From assembly GCA_016630905.1 (NCBI GenBank), contig WBMQ01000001.1:1736001-1800000 (forward strand): DNA of 64,000 nt, written 5' to 3'. Numbering within the stretch: position 1 is the stretch's first letter; each line of letters begins with the position of its first letter. Below, one piece after another: positions 24,149 through 35,288 of the stretch. The notes beneath the pieces were generated by a model that was not told where the DNA came from, did no database searches, and saw only the letters and a program-made list of their open reading frames with translations. A program made the position numbers and the translations under genes. Origin of the DNA: Capillidium heterosporum. Its lineage: Eukaryota; Entomophthoromycota; Entomophthoromycetes; Entomophthorales; Capillidiaceae.

Positions 24149-24257
24149 GGTTCCCCGATACGAGGTTGCCAGTGTATCGAAGTGGGACCCGCAGCCACCA
24201 GCAGGGATTTGGGGTGTGGGTGAAGGGCGAACTGGGACGTTGCCAGCACCCGACACC
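24149..24257. other. GC-rich segment with two stable inverted repeats (possible structured RNA or histone promoter module)
   Basis: Hairpin 1 (24149-24189): GGTTCCC and CGATAC pair with GTATCG and GGGACC around a 12-base loop. Hairpin 2 (24213-24257): GGTGT and GGGTG pair with CACCC and ACACC, and an inner CTGG/CCAG stem stacks on it. The motif GTTGCCAG occurs in both (24165 and 24239), as does TGGGAC (24183 and 24233). It lies 215-325 bases before the histone H3 ATG in otherwise AT-rich sequence. It does not match tRNA, 5S, U1, U2, U4 or U6, or the RNase P consensus elements I could recall. Confidence 0.3.
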
Positions 24258-24398
24258 ATTTTCATTGGCTTACTAAGCATTATGATTTAATCTATTGATA
24301 GCAGGTGAAACCAGCAGGTGAATCTTGCGAAGTTAGTACATCAGACTGGCTTGCACTATCCAAAGGTACGAAGGGTATAAAATTTCCAGATGGAAAAG

Positions 24399-24406
24399 TA
24401 TAAATA
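24399..24406 (+). promoter_or_regulatory. TATA box of histone H3
   Basis: TATAAATA 73 bases before the H3 ATG; a second TATAAAA at 24376 is an alternative. This arrangement is normal for strongly expressed fungal histone genes. Confidence 0.6.
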
Positions 24407-24468
24407 CTCAGTGCCTTCCCTCAAAACCTTTACATCTCTCTTCTTTTAAATTTCAATCTTAAATTTAA

Positions 24469-24984
<516 letters not shown>

Positions 24985-26919
24985 GTATGGCCAAGTATAT
25001 CTGATCCCCATCCCAATGGTCACCTGAACCGTTACATATCCCATCATTTAGCCCTCCACCATGCTACCCAATTAAATCCCTCCTCCTAATTTATGCTGAT
25101 TAAATAAAGTTCTCCTACTCCCATCCAATTATAACCGTTTATCCTTTACCTTTTTGTAGCTTTACTGCAGCCAAGCATGCTCTTCATCGTACGACCTACC
25201 CCGTTGTCTGATGTAATAGGTTTCGCCGAAATTTGGCCGAACTATTGACGTCATATTTTCAACGAACTTTTTCATTTGCTCTTAGGTTCAACCCCTCTTC
25301 TAAACATGATACCACCATTCCTTTACGTTGAACTGAACAATGTTAGTGTAAAAATTAATAAAGACGCCTCAAAGTTAACGATATAAGTATTTTTTCAAAC
25401 GAGCTATTGAATTTTTACAAAATAAACCAAATTAATTTCAAAAGATAGTATTCTAATTACAGATTCTAGAAGAAATAGCCCAAGGTATATAGAAAATATT
25501 AGAAGGATAAAGGCATATATATAAATAAAAGTATAGTTTTATAAAAAGTAAAGTATGTGCGAATAGTATTCGATTTAGTTAAAATATCCATATGGTATTT
25601 TCACTAGCTATTAAGTTATTTAGAAGCTAACACTATTGATACATATCAGTTTAGGCAGCCTATAGTTAAGTATGCAGATTGATGAAGCATATATATGAAA
25701 ATTAGGCGTTGTACCAATACCTCGTTCTTAATACTCGGTATCAGCCGATAAGGAGTAATACAATAGAACGATTCCTATAGTTTTTACAAGCGAGGCGCTA
25801 ATTAAGCGTTCCTAGTGTTTACTAAGCTTGCAATAGAGAAAGTAAGGATGTTGTTCCGGTTCCAAAAGTGGTTCTAATTGGATATGCTGTATTACTATTT
25901 TGAGATGGTAAAGATGGTAGTATAGCTAGTTAGCGATATACCAATTATACATCGAGTTCTCTCGCTCTACTTTATCACTTGTCGCCTAAAATATAGTTTT
26001 GAAGCTATTGCTATAAAAGTAGCAAGCCTGACTAGAAGGTAAAGTTTAAATAGGCCTATATGAAGTTGGTTCGTAATGGAAACCCAAGCCTGCCGAATGG
26101 CTTTGGTCCTTAGAGGTCTGTTACCTTGGCGGGTGTATTTGGTATAAGGTTTCACTTTGAAACTTGGATTTAGAGGTTTCAGCAGGATCTAGCATTTGCA
26201 AGTATATGTTATTTGGGTTCCTTCCGTTCCCCACAAATTGGATGATGGGGAAATTAAGAGGTGGAGTTGATTCTGTATGAGGCTTTTAAAAGGGCATCAG
26301 CTACTTTGGCTTTTGTAACTTTCCAACTTTGAAGCTTGCAAAATTAGAGCCCATTTATGTAACTGCAAGGGATGGATCAAGTAAGCTTTTCCCTGAGCTT
26401 AAAGTAATGGTTCTATTTAAGCTTTTCCAAGAGAAAAGGTGTTGTGCTCTTATGTAGAACTGAAGTTTACCCATCTGCCCTAACTTGTTGGTTTGTTTAG
26501 AAAGCAAATGCACAAGTTATTTCCAAATTGCCAAAGTCAAGGTTTCGGATTCACATCAACTAATTAGGTTTAGTCAATTTGTACAAAATTTTAAATGGAT
26601 GGAGGGGATACCGACAAATCTAGATCGGATTCAAGACAAGTTCAACGAAGGCGTCCGTATAAATAGATTTTAGGTAGGTGTGGGTTGAGTTGACTGGCAA
26701 ATTGTTAGGACTAAAGGCGGTAGTGGTCTCGCCTCTAGAATTTCTAAAAGTAGGGAAAATTTCCTTCAGCCCTACTGCCTCCCAAGCTTTGAACTAGTTG
26801 CATGCGATATTGTGCCAACCGATTAATTAGCGCCAAGCAAGATACACAGGCTTTAGAGACTTTGAAGCTACTTTACTTAGGGCATCTCAAAAGCTATCCA
26901 CTACCTCTGTCTCTCCAAT
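24985..26919. other. Long gene-poor stretch downstream of histone H3
   Basis: Nearly 2 kb with only short open frames lacking ATG starts (for example 25967-26155 minus and 26485-26673 plus). Some segments around 26480-26800 have coding-like composition and may be remnants of a decayed gene, but no family was recognised. Confidence 0.4.
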
Positions 26920-27096
26920 ATGGCCTGGTTTTTCCAATCGAGAGAATATAAATCAGACTATACCAGAGGAATAGAGGAGGTTTTGGCTCATGCAAAAAGG
27001 AATTGGTTGTTTTGTAATCTGCCTCGTGGAGTTGAGCCAATGCTTTTAAAAGAAATGTGCTATAATATTAATAGTTTGGTTGGAAATTTGGAATAA
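26920..27096 (+). CDS. Small hypothetical open frame (58 residues)
   Basis: ATG-initiated frame MAWFFQSREYKSDYTRGIEE... ending GNLE before TAA at 27094. Its composition is protein-like (Arg/Glu/Leu mix, low Asn/Ile bias compared with random AT-rich frames here), but it has no recognised domain and no signal peptide. It may be the last exon of a gene whose earlier exons have decayed. Low confidence. Confidence 0.25.
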   Translation: MAWFFQSREYKSDYTRGIEEVLAHAKRNWLFCNLPRGVEPMLLKEMCYNINSLVGNLE

Positions 27097-27476
27097 TCAG
27101 ATAGTATACCTTTAGCGGCATCCATTTTTAATATCTACTTGATAATAGTATTCAATAATGTAGAGCTGTATAGCCTTTTAAATGAACATATTATAAAGCG
27201 ATAGCGCTATTTCAATATGTGCTGTAAATTCCATCAGTACAGTTTATTTTATAAGATGCATTGAAGATTCTAGATTTGATGTAATCTTTGCTAATGTAGG
27301 CTAAAATTAACCCTATATATTAGTAATAAAGCATATTTGCTATAAAAGTAGTAATACCAATTTAGCCTAAATATTATTTTTGCAGAAATTAACCTATGTG
27401 CTATAATAACTATTTAAAAGAAAAGCTAGGAATAAATCATTAATAAAATATCAAGATATCAAAACGAGATCCTTAT
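27097..27476. other. Intergenic region, AT-rich
   Basis: No feature seen; 3' flank of the NDUFAF7-like gene. Confidence 0.5.
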
Positions 27477-28886
27477 CTACGACACCAAGAATTTATTGTT
27501 GGAGTAATAGGTCAAGAACGGATTCTCTCCTGATTGGGTAGTTGTACTCTTCAAGTCGGCGTACAGTTTCAAAAACTCGGCATTTTCAAAGACTTTACCT
27601 TGCCTTCTATTACTTTCTTCTCCATTGTTACCCTTTCGAATGACGTTGTAGGTCCTCTCAAGTAGATTAAAGTCGGTTGGGAAGAAGATATCAAAGTAAC
27701 CTTGCTTTACTAGGTAGGTAGAGCAAGGTACCATGAGGTCGTTGAATCGCGTTTGGACGACGGGGCCGTTTATACCTTCGATAGCTTGAGGTAACTGATA
27801 AAAATCGCTCAAGAGAAGTTTGTGTTTAGGGAACTTGCTGTCAAGGAGGTTGAATAGTTGGTAGGTTCGAGTCGGTAGGTAGAGTTTCTCCTTGAAGTTG
27901 TTGTTGAAGGGTAGGCGCTCCTTAATCTTATTGATAAAGTTGGATATCTTACTGTCAGTATCATAAATTAAATTGAACAGTTTGTTACTCATTAAAAATT
28001 GGTAATACTCCCTGAGTAGCGGGTCCTGCAATGGTTCGTACACTTCTTCAAAGTTGCCTTCCTTGTCACAAATAACTAAACCTTGATGAGGCTGGTTGGC
28101 ATTATCCATCCGCAAAACATCGTGAGAGAAATTGTCGATAACCTCCATAGCTAAAAAGTAGCAGGAGTCTTGTACTGTATCTTCAAACTGAAATATCGAT
28201 TGGTTGATGAAGTTGACATTGTAGTGCTTACGTGTACCGTCCTCCAAAACTAAACTTGATTGCTGCCTACTACTCAGCTGTTTGGAAATTTCAATGATAT
28301 TGTACTGGCATCGATCGTAAATATCTTGATGGTTTATCTTCAAATAGTCTAATATGTTGTTCATAGTTGTACCATTACCAGCTCCCATCTCATAGATAAC
28401 TAGAGGTTCGTCACTACTTTTACCGGATTTTAAAAAGTCTTGGACTATATACTTGGCTAAAGCGTATCCATAGTAAGGATTGAAAAGTTCGGTTGGAGTA
28501 TGCCATACTTGGCGCGAAATGTCGTTGACCTCACTCAAGTCCTCTGATATGACGTCGTACTGCTTGGAAACTTTGTTTAAGAAGTCAATGCTATCGACAC
28601 AGTCTTTGAGTTGGATAGGTTGAGTGGGCGAATAAATAACGGCCTGTTTACTGAAATATCCGTAGTTGGGATTGTATAGTGAATCTTCTATAAAGGTACG
28701 GCTAAGAGTAATGGAGCTTTTGGGTGGACTATCTAATTTACTCAAGTCTTGTAAAGTGTAGCGTTTTAAATTGTCGTAGTTTAGTTCGGTTGTCTCAAAG
28801 TATTTGTTGCGAAGACTTTGGAGGTCTACGTAAGTGCGTTTGAATACTCTCGTCGATAAGCTGGAGTTGAGTTTCTTGACCATCAT
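27477..28886 (-). CDS. NDUFAF7/MidA-family SAM-dependent methyltransferase, mitochondrial
   Basis: Intron-less, 469 residues from the ATG at 28886 (a second ATG follows directly). The N-terminus (MMVKKLNSSLSTRVFKRTY) is basic, Ser-rich and free of acidic residues, as expected for a mitochondrial presequence. Family landmarks: NPNYGYFSKQ (the GYYxx block), the SAM-binding motif VIYEMGAGNGTT near residue 170, YNIIEISKQL, and LAMEVIDNFSHDVL, where the family usually reads NExxDxxP. NDUFAF7 dimethylates an arginine of complex I subunit NDUFS2 in animals; many fungi keep MidA-family members of unclear target. It is divergent from the NIF3-like gene with 155 bases between the ATGs. The upstream extension starting with TTG at 28934 is not used. 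Confidence 0.85.
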   Translation of the reverse strand: MMVKKLNSSLSTRVFKRTYVDLQSLRNKYFETTELNYDNLKRYTLQDLSKLDSPPKSSITLSRTFIEDSLYNPNYGYFSKQAVIYSPTQPIQLKDCVDSIDFLNKVSKQYDVISEDLSEVNDISRQVWHTPTELFNPYYGYALAKYIVQDFLKSGKSSDEPLVIYEMGAGNGTTMNNILDYLKINHQDIYDRCQYNIIEISKQLSSRQQSSLVLEDGTRKHYNVNFINQSIFQFEDTVQDSCYFLAMEVIDNFSHDVLRMDNANQPHQGLVICDKEGNFEEVYEPLQDPLLREYYQFLMSNKLFNLIYDTDSKISNFINKIKERLPFNNNFKEKLYLPTRTYQLFNLLDSKFPKHKLLLSDFYQLPQAIEGINGPVVQTRFNDLMVPCSTYLVKQGYFDIFFPTDFNLLERTYNVIRKGNNGEESNRRQGKVFENAEFLKLYADLKSTTTQSGENPFLTYYSNNKFLVS

Positions 28887-29041
28887 CTTTATTCTAAAGT
28901 TGAATTTCGAAACTTGAAAAAATTTGAACTTCAATCCAAATCAAATTTCTCAAGCATACGTCATAAGCTTGGGACCAAAGACTTGAAAGCTTTGGGGAGC
29001 ATTCAGCTTTCTTCACAAGCAGCAAGAACTGTCCAAGCGAG

Positions 29042-30097
29042 ATGGCCAACCTAGTAAGACGCGTAACGCAAGCTATCGAACGAATAATTCCCATTCAACT
29101 GGCTGAAAAAAGTTGGGATAATGTAGGTCTCCTAATCGAACCTATAACTCCCAATCCCAACTTCAAAAAGATATTCCTATGTATCGACTTGACAGAACAA
29201 ACTTTGGATGAATGTTTACAACTTGAAGGTGTTGGCCTTATTTTAAGTTACCATCCACCATTATTCAAAGCCATAAAGCGGTTGACGAGCGATGAAGTCA
29301 AAAGTAAAATTCTGTTGAGCTGTATTGAGAATAGAGTCGCTATCTACTCGCCTCATACGGCTGCTGACAACTGTTCGGAAGGAGGTAATTTTTAGTACAA
29401 TACTAAGTGCTTCTGGATTTACTTGTGTTTTAATTTAGTTAACGACTGGTTGGCAAGTGGTTTTAAATATGCTAGTTTGGAACCTATCGTACCTTACGAT
29501 TTACCTGGGAGTATGGGATTTATATCTATACCATCTCTAACAGCTTTATAAAATAGGCGGTTCGGGTAGGATAGTAAAGTTTGATCAACCTATCCAGTTT
29601 AAAACTTTGGTTGAACAAGTTAAAAGCCATTTGAACTTGGATAAAAGTAAGTACATTTTATGGCATATTTTATTTAAATATTTTCTTTTCTTTAGTTCGA
29701 GTAGCCAAAGTACCATTAGGTGACCAGCACCTCATCAATACGGTGGCTATATGTGCCGGTTCCGGTAAATTCACCTCGTTTACTCTTACTCATTTAATAA
29801 AATTTAGGTGCAGGGGTACTCTCCAACGTTGAAGCCGACTGCTACCTAACTGGAGAACTTAGTCACCACGACATCTTGGCTGCTAATGCTAACGATACTT
29901 CGGTTATATTGAGTACCTTTTCTATATTTTTAAGATATTTATTTTTGTTATTTTGTTTAGCTGAGCATAGTAACAGTGAACGAGGATACTTGAGCCAAGT
30001 TTTAAAACAGAAACTTCGATTGGAGTTGCAAAAGTTGAACTTGGATTTGGAGGTGGTTGTCAGTGTAACTGATAAGGATCCTATTGCTATCGTATAA
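29042..30097 (+). CDS. NIF3-like (NGG1-interacting factor 3) family protein
   Basis: Exon 1 (29042-29384) and several later exons join in frame. It opens MANLVRRVTQAIERIIPIQL and AEKSWDNVGLLIEP, the N-terminal signature of NIF3/DUF34, followed by the metal-site region LILSYHPPLF (His of the HPP motif) and AIYSPHTAADN. The C-terminal exons give CAGSG, GVLSNVEADCYLTGELSHHD (ExxHHD metal ligands) and AEHSNSERGYL, which complete the di-metal site. The family is found in all domains of life, forms ring oligomers, and is often annotated as a GTP cyclohydrolase I type 2 homologue; its true reaction is unknown. The end is the stop at 30095. Some introns are short (about 45-60 bases). Confidence 0.88.
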
Positions 30098-30842
30098 ACT
30101 TTACCTTTTTTGTTTTACAATTGTAGTATAGTAGTACGGTATAAGGGCAGTACTGTTGCTATTTCAGTATTTTCTTTGCTTAAATGTCTATCCTATTTGT
30201 TTTTATATCTTAAAGGACAGGCTCTACGGTATATCCTATCCAAATATCCTTATCTTTTCCTTTCCAAGTGTTCAGATGTTAATTTGCTATAAACTTTCAG
30301 TACAATTTTAGATCACTACTTTTAGAATACTGGTGTTTTTATGATAATGAAGTTATAAGATTGGTCTATTCGATTTTGCTGATAAGATCCAGTGGAGCTA
30401 CATGGGTATGTTAAGCTTCTGTAAATAAGTAGTGGTACGAAATTTATAAGCTTATCTAAGTACTGATAAATGGATGTAAGTATATTTCCTCGAGCTTATT
30501 AATTTCGGTATGGTTAATATGGACACATATATTTGAATATAAATGTAGAGCTATAATATTATTCTAACATGTTATAAAGCTTTCATACATGCTAACAAAG
30601 TAATCCATCAAGAACTTTAAATTTCAAAAATATAGCCTAGCCACTTTATCCAAAATAAACAATTTATTTATAACCAGGGTTTAGAGATACCCTACCTAAG
30701 TAACGCAACCAACCAAAATATGTACATCCGTCCAGTAGTTGCTACCACACAACTCTATTGCGGTAGACTCAAGTTTTAGAATTAGATATTAGAGTATGTT
30801 GAAAAAATATAGACATTCAAAATCGAAAAGTGGAGACATCGA
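30098..30842. other. Intergenic region between convergent genes
   Basis: No gene. A 60-codon frame at 30110-30292 lacks an ATG. Confidence 0.5.
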
Positions 30843-31974
30843 TTATATGAAAGTACCCACCAGGTCCTTCAAAGTGTTATAGAAGCTGCCCCGACGCGAA
30901 GGTTTCGAATCGCTAAAGGTCTCGTAGACGTACAAAGGAGTGGAAGGTCTACCGGTGATAACGGAACTGATGGAAGGACGTCTTACTGGAAGTTGGTTCA
31001 GTTTTTCCTCCTTAGCTTTACGCTGCCACATCGTGCAGAAGAAGGTGATACCGCTTTGGATGACCATGACCCACTGCTCCAAATCTTCACGCGTTTCCAA
31101 TTCAAAGACATAGTTGGTACCTTGGTGCTCCAATGTGAAGCTGTTACCTTCAACTTTTCATTAAATTAGCTTAAGGCGAAAAGGGGTAGGCTTACCTAAG
31201 TTGGAATCTAAAGAAAGGTCAAAAAAGGAGAACAATAGTTGATCCTTGAGGTTCTCGGGCTTGCCGTTGGAGGTGGTACCGATCGCCAAGCTATCGTTGA
31301 AAAGGAAGGCCTAATGGTACGTTAGTTTATAAGAATAGAGTACTATATTTACATAGTAGTCGGTGGAGAGTCGTGTGACCGACTTCCTTCCCGAATACTT
31401 CGATACCAGCTTCATAATACCTTGCTTCATCAGATATCTTCCATTCTGGGCTAAAGGCTACGGACGATAAGTAATCTATGAAGCAAATGAAATTTACCAA
31501 AGTTTCGGCAAAGGCATATTCAGCCATCAGACAGGAGTGCAAGTCGTTGAAAGCTATGCCATTCTTAAGTGCCCCGGGTAATTTTAAAGCCGCCGAATTT
31601 ATGCTGCTCGAGCTCGTGTTAAGGTTACTACGCAAAGACAATGTCGAAAACGAAGTTTTGGATCTTAAATGCCTATTTATGAAGCTTTTAGTTGCCACCA
31701 ACGGCTTTTTATCCGAGCTCGAAAAGACGCCACTAGCTAGTGGGGAAGTTGGTAGCGACTCCAACGGGGACATGTCGAAAATTTGACTAATCGTTTTGGC
31801 CTTCCTATTGGATCTCGATTTTCGACCGATTGGTGTGGAGCCAGAACTACTGTTGAAGCTCTCCATGGTATGTATGCCTCGTAGATGTTCCCCGATGTCT
31901 TCACCACTTAATAAAGGTGAGGATATGGCCGGGCGATTTAAAATGAAGCTGACTGGGCTCTTACTGGTTGCCAT
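30843..31974 (-). CDS. PH-domain protein with Ser-rich N-terminus
   Basis: The ATG at 31974 opens a Ser/Thr/Lys-rich region (residues 1 to about 130, likely disordered and phosphorylated), then ALKNGIAFNDLHSCLMAEYA. Splicing at GTAAATTT (about 31488) to the acceptor near 31449 gives PLAQNGRYLMKQGIMKLVSK, and the next exon gives AFLFNDSLAIG. The exon at 30843-31133 supplies SFTLEHQGTNYVFELETRED and LEQWVMVIQSGI. Together these make one pleckstrin-homology domain, with the conserved Trp of its last helix present. PH domains bind phosphoinositides or proteins at membranes. No catalytic domain is visible; the C-terminal tail is basic and Ser-rich. The continuous frame without the first splice runs into a stop and would lack the PH start. 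Confidence 0.7.
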
Positions 31975-32851
31975 CTTATGTTGAACTTTTAACTTGCAAA
32001 TTTGCTAAAATGTGAAATTCCAACACCACTTTTCATGCCTAAATCCTCAATTGCAGGTCATTAGCAACCTCTACATTTGATTGGATACCTGTTTGAACCA
32101 GTGATTAGTTTGAACGATAAAATAACGGAACTATTTGTCCTATAGATTTAGCCTTCAAAAGGAAACTGGCAAATCTTTCCTAGGTTTGTCGTTCGGTTAC
32201 CCTTCCCTCTTCAATTCTAGTTTTATTTGTAACGGTGGAGATTTTTCAAGTTTGTCCGGACAAAGTTCTTGCTCTCCCCTTTAGTTTCACTATTTATTTA
32301 TAGGAGGTTCCTTAGACAAGGTAGGGAAAGAAAGGAAACTCGAGACCTTCAAAGGCATACTTTTTCAAAGTTTGGATAAGTTTTGATGGTTGGAGGGGTC
32401 CGAGTACTCCGTACTTTTCTGCACTAAAGAATAAGTTAGACAGCTGTTCCTAGAAAGAAGTCATTTATTTGCGATAGGAATTACTTTTCACCTAGGAGCG
32501 CTTGTTCTATAGCCCTCTGTTTCTTATATAGGGAACTCTGATATGTGATGGAACTCGATATGATCCATTATAATGTTCGAAAATAGAGCTGTATGTTTTT
32601 AATATAAGCCTATATAAAAATTCATGTCAATGGCCTCCATTAAACCTGAACAGTTTAACGGAATAAACAGGTTTGCCTTCGTCATAGCATTTGTGGTGCA
32701 TGATACAAACATATAAAAATATTCAAGTAAAACTTCTTGATCAGATTGACATCTAACTAAATATATTCAAATTCGATCTTGTATCCTAGTATCGGTATTA
32801 ATAGTCTCAGCAATCAGTATAAATATTCAACAAACTTCTTACCACAACTCT
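31975..32851. other. Intergenic region between divergent genes
   Basis: No open frame of note. TATA-like ATATAAAAATATT at 32713-32725 may serve the downstream methyltransferase gene. Confidence 0.45.
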
Positions 32852-33715
32852 ATGTTAATCAAATCAAAATTCCTATCCCAACTCTCAAGAACCCACCAAC
32901 TACACCAAGTACGAAAGATGAGTACCCAAAGCAAGGACATGTTCTCAAATATAGCCGAGGTATACAGCCAAGGTAGGCCACAACCTAGTGACCACTTGAT
33001 CCAGTATATCTTAAGTTTTGTAAAGGATAAAAATCTAGCCTTAGATGTAGCAACCGGTAATGGTCAATGTGCTTTAAAGTTAAGCCCTTACTTTGGCAAA
33101 GTAATTGGAACCGATCTAAGTGCCCAACAAATATCTCAAATAAAGAAGCCAATTCCCAGCAACGTAGCTTTCGTTGTTGAAGAGGCGGAGACTTTGGACC
33201 TTACCAATGTCAAGGAAAATTCAGTAGACTTGGTTACTGTAGCCGTTGGTTTACATTGGTTTAATAGTGATCAGTTCTTTACTAGAATCAATACGATCTG
33301 TAAGAAGGATGCCGTAGTAGCAGCTTGGAGTTACTGGCCTCCCAAGATATCCAAGGAGATTGATCAACTGCGTACCAAGTTTGAGTCAGAGTACTTGGCT
33401 CCTTACGACGAACCTAACATGCAACACCTCTTCAACCAGTACACCAATTTAAACTTTCCATTGGCAAGGTTGGATAAGGATAAGATCGATAACGATGGTG
33501 TTAATAGAAAGTTTTCTATTGAAGTTGCGTATACCTTTGATACCTATTATAAGCATTTGCAAACTCGATCTTCAGTCCCCTTGTACTTGAAAGCAAAAGG
33601 AGTATGTCCCGTTGAGCTTATTAAGCCGGAGTTGGAATTAGCTTGGGGCGATAAGAGCCAAAGTAAGGTTTGTAAACTTCAGGTCAACTTGCTGTTAGGT
33701 AAAGTTGAAAAATAA
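32852..33715 (+). CDS. Class I SAM-dependent methyltransferase (Crg1/Tmt1-like)
   Basis: Intron-less, 287 residues from ATG 32852. A basic, Leu/Ser-rich start (MLIKSKFLSQLSRTHQLHQV) could be a mitochondrial leader; a second Met (MSTQSKDMF, 32918) fits the family's usual start and may give a cytosolic form. The fold is shown by YSQGRPQPSDHL, the SAM motif ALDVATGNGQCALKLSPYF, acidic motif II VIGTDLS, and VTVAVGLHWFN then VVAAWSYWPP. These are typical of the yeast trans-aconitate/small-molecule methyltransferases Tmt1 and Crg1. The substrate cannot be read from the sequence. Confidence 0.85.
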   Translation: MLIKSKFLSQLSRTHQLHQVRKMSTQSKDMFSNIAEVYSQGRPQPSDHLIQYILSFVKDKNLALDVATGNGQCALKLSPYFGKVIGTDLSAQQISQIKKPIPSNVAFVVEEAETLDLTNVKENSVDLVTVAVGLHWFNSDQFFTRINTICKKDAVVAAWSYWPPKISKEIDQLRTKFESEYLAPYDEPNMQHLFNQYTNLNFPLARLDKDKIDNDGVNRKFSIEVAYTFDTYYKHLQTRSSVPLYLKAKGVCPVELIKPELELAWGDKSQSKVCKLQVNLLLGKVEK

Positions 33716-34078
33716 CTGGTATCAAATAAAGTATAGTGTTATATATTGTCCTAAAGTTAGGTTATAGTTTCCTTTTTATATGTTGTACAGTCTATCTTTA
33801 CTTTCAAAAGTATTTAATAGGAACATACCCTCCTCTATACTTTAACAATCTATTCAAAATGAAGTACAACTATAACAAGCCTTTAACCTTAAATAAAGAT
33901 AGCTGTAGCGAAACGTATATCCAAAAAGCAACTTAAATTATTTGTTTAACAAAAATGAAGGCTAAGCGTATTAACAAACTTCATTTACTTGAAAGCATAC
34001 CAGCAAAATTAATTAGAAGCTCACTTATAGTTTCAAATTATCAACTCAATGGCTATATAGAACCCATCCCTCTAAACT
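33716..34078. other. Intergenic region between convergent genes
   Basis: An ATG frame at 33955-34146 (+) overlaps the last exon of the Kunitz gene on the opposite strand and is probably a shadow. Nothing else is seen. Confidence 0.5.
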
Positions 34079-34435
34079 TCAACGGTAAACCTTCTTTTGA
34101 ATACGTTTGGGCTGATTTAAATTTAAATGTTGTTCCACTTCATTAGTTAAACAAGCTTGTGTACATTCTTCTAGATTGTGGAAAGGTACGACGCCACCAC
34201 AACCTCCCCACCCAAACTTCAAGCATTTTTTAGTGTTGGAGTCGAAGTAGTACCTTGTCAAATAAGCTCTACAGTCGCCTGGTTTGGGGGCTAAATTGCA
34301 GTTGGAACTATTATTTGTTGGTAATAAAATGAGAAAAGTTAGTTGATTTTAAAATTTAAACAATAATTACTTTGAATCCTTCAATGCAGTTAGACAGCTT
34401 ATAAGTAATAGACTAGTGAAAGTTGATAGTTGCAT
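34079..34435 (-). CDS. Secreted Kunitz/BPTI-type serine protease inhibitor
   Basis: Two exons (34371-34435 and 34079-34307) with a 63-base GTAATT...ATAATAG intron join in frame into a protein of 97 residues. Residues 1-19 (MQLSTFTSLLLISCLTALK) form a signal peptide. The domain then has cysteines with spacing 8, 15, 7, 11 and 3; BPTI has 8, 15, 7, 12 and 3. Key stretches are GDCRAYLTRYYFD (P1 Arg, P1' Ala, the paired aromatic residues), CLKFGWGGC and HNLEECTQAC. P1 Arg predicts inhibition of trypsin-like proteases. The one-residue deletion is between the fourth cysteine and the core Phe, where BPTI has its conserved Asn. A basic tail (KRIQKK) follows. Kunitz domains are mainly animal proteins and rare in fungi, so horizontal transfer or convergence should be considered; the intron is fungal in style and size. 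Confidence 0.9.
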
Positions 34436-35288
34436 CTTGTCGAATATACAAATTTACTAAGTTGAAGTGGTGTTGAAGGTTTATATTTGTAAACTAAAGG
34501 AATTGATGATTTCAAAAGAACAAAGTGGAGGTTGACAAATTAATTGGTTTGGCCTTAGTATAATTTTCCCGCTGGTGGAAAGTAGAACCTAAACTAGATG
34601 TCAAAGTGATCAATATGTGGTTGGTAATACATCGAATCCACCACTTTATAATATTATGGCTGTATTGTAGATGGGTCAATAAGTATATAGTGGTGCTGCT
34701 TATATAGAAGCTCTATACGGGTTCGGAAGGTAGTACTATATCCATCCCGATTGAATTACAATTGAACTTTAGTCAAAGAAAATTGCAAATTAGTTTGGAG
34801 TAATGTAATAGTATCTATATAGCATAAATTGGCATTGTACAATCAGTAAAGCTAGAATGAAAATGCCAAGTAGCTACAAATAGAACTATAGAACCTAAAT
34901 ATCTACATGTACATAATAGAGTCGGTTCAAGACTACTTTTAAACTCACCAGCTACTGATATTATATAGTTGCTTTTCATATTACCAGAAACGCCTCTTTT
35001 GTAGCTTTTTGACACGTTCTAAGAACTGATCCCCTACAGCCCAGCTCTTTTTGAAAAAAGTAGGTTTGTTACAGTACGTTAAGCTTGAATTAACTTCCAT
35101 ACATATGTATCAAGATCCAATTCAACTGTCCAGTAGATACAAACGTAAAGCTCATGCAATTTTAGCAAAACTATTCCATCACTTTTAATCCTTACATTTT
35201 ATCAATGCATTTCACTATCTATTCTATATATGTTTCAATAAATAAGTAAGCATCATGAAATTATAACCATCGGTGGTAAAAGTTTATT
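34436..35288. other. Intergenic region
   Basis: Upstream region of the Kunitz gene and 3' flank of the CCCH/methyltransferase gene. A 66-codon minus frame at 34815-35015 has only a GTG start and is not called. Confidence 0.5.

Noticed and set aside
24060-24300. GC patch as RNase P, SRP or U-snRNA
   Set aside because: None of the conserved boxes of these RNAs that I know were found.
33955-34146. ATG frame opposite the Kunitz gene
   Set aside because: Its 3' third lies opposite the last Kunitz exon, whose frame has strong domain evidence; nothing supports the other strand.
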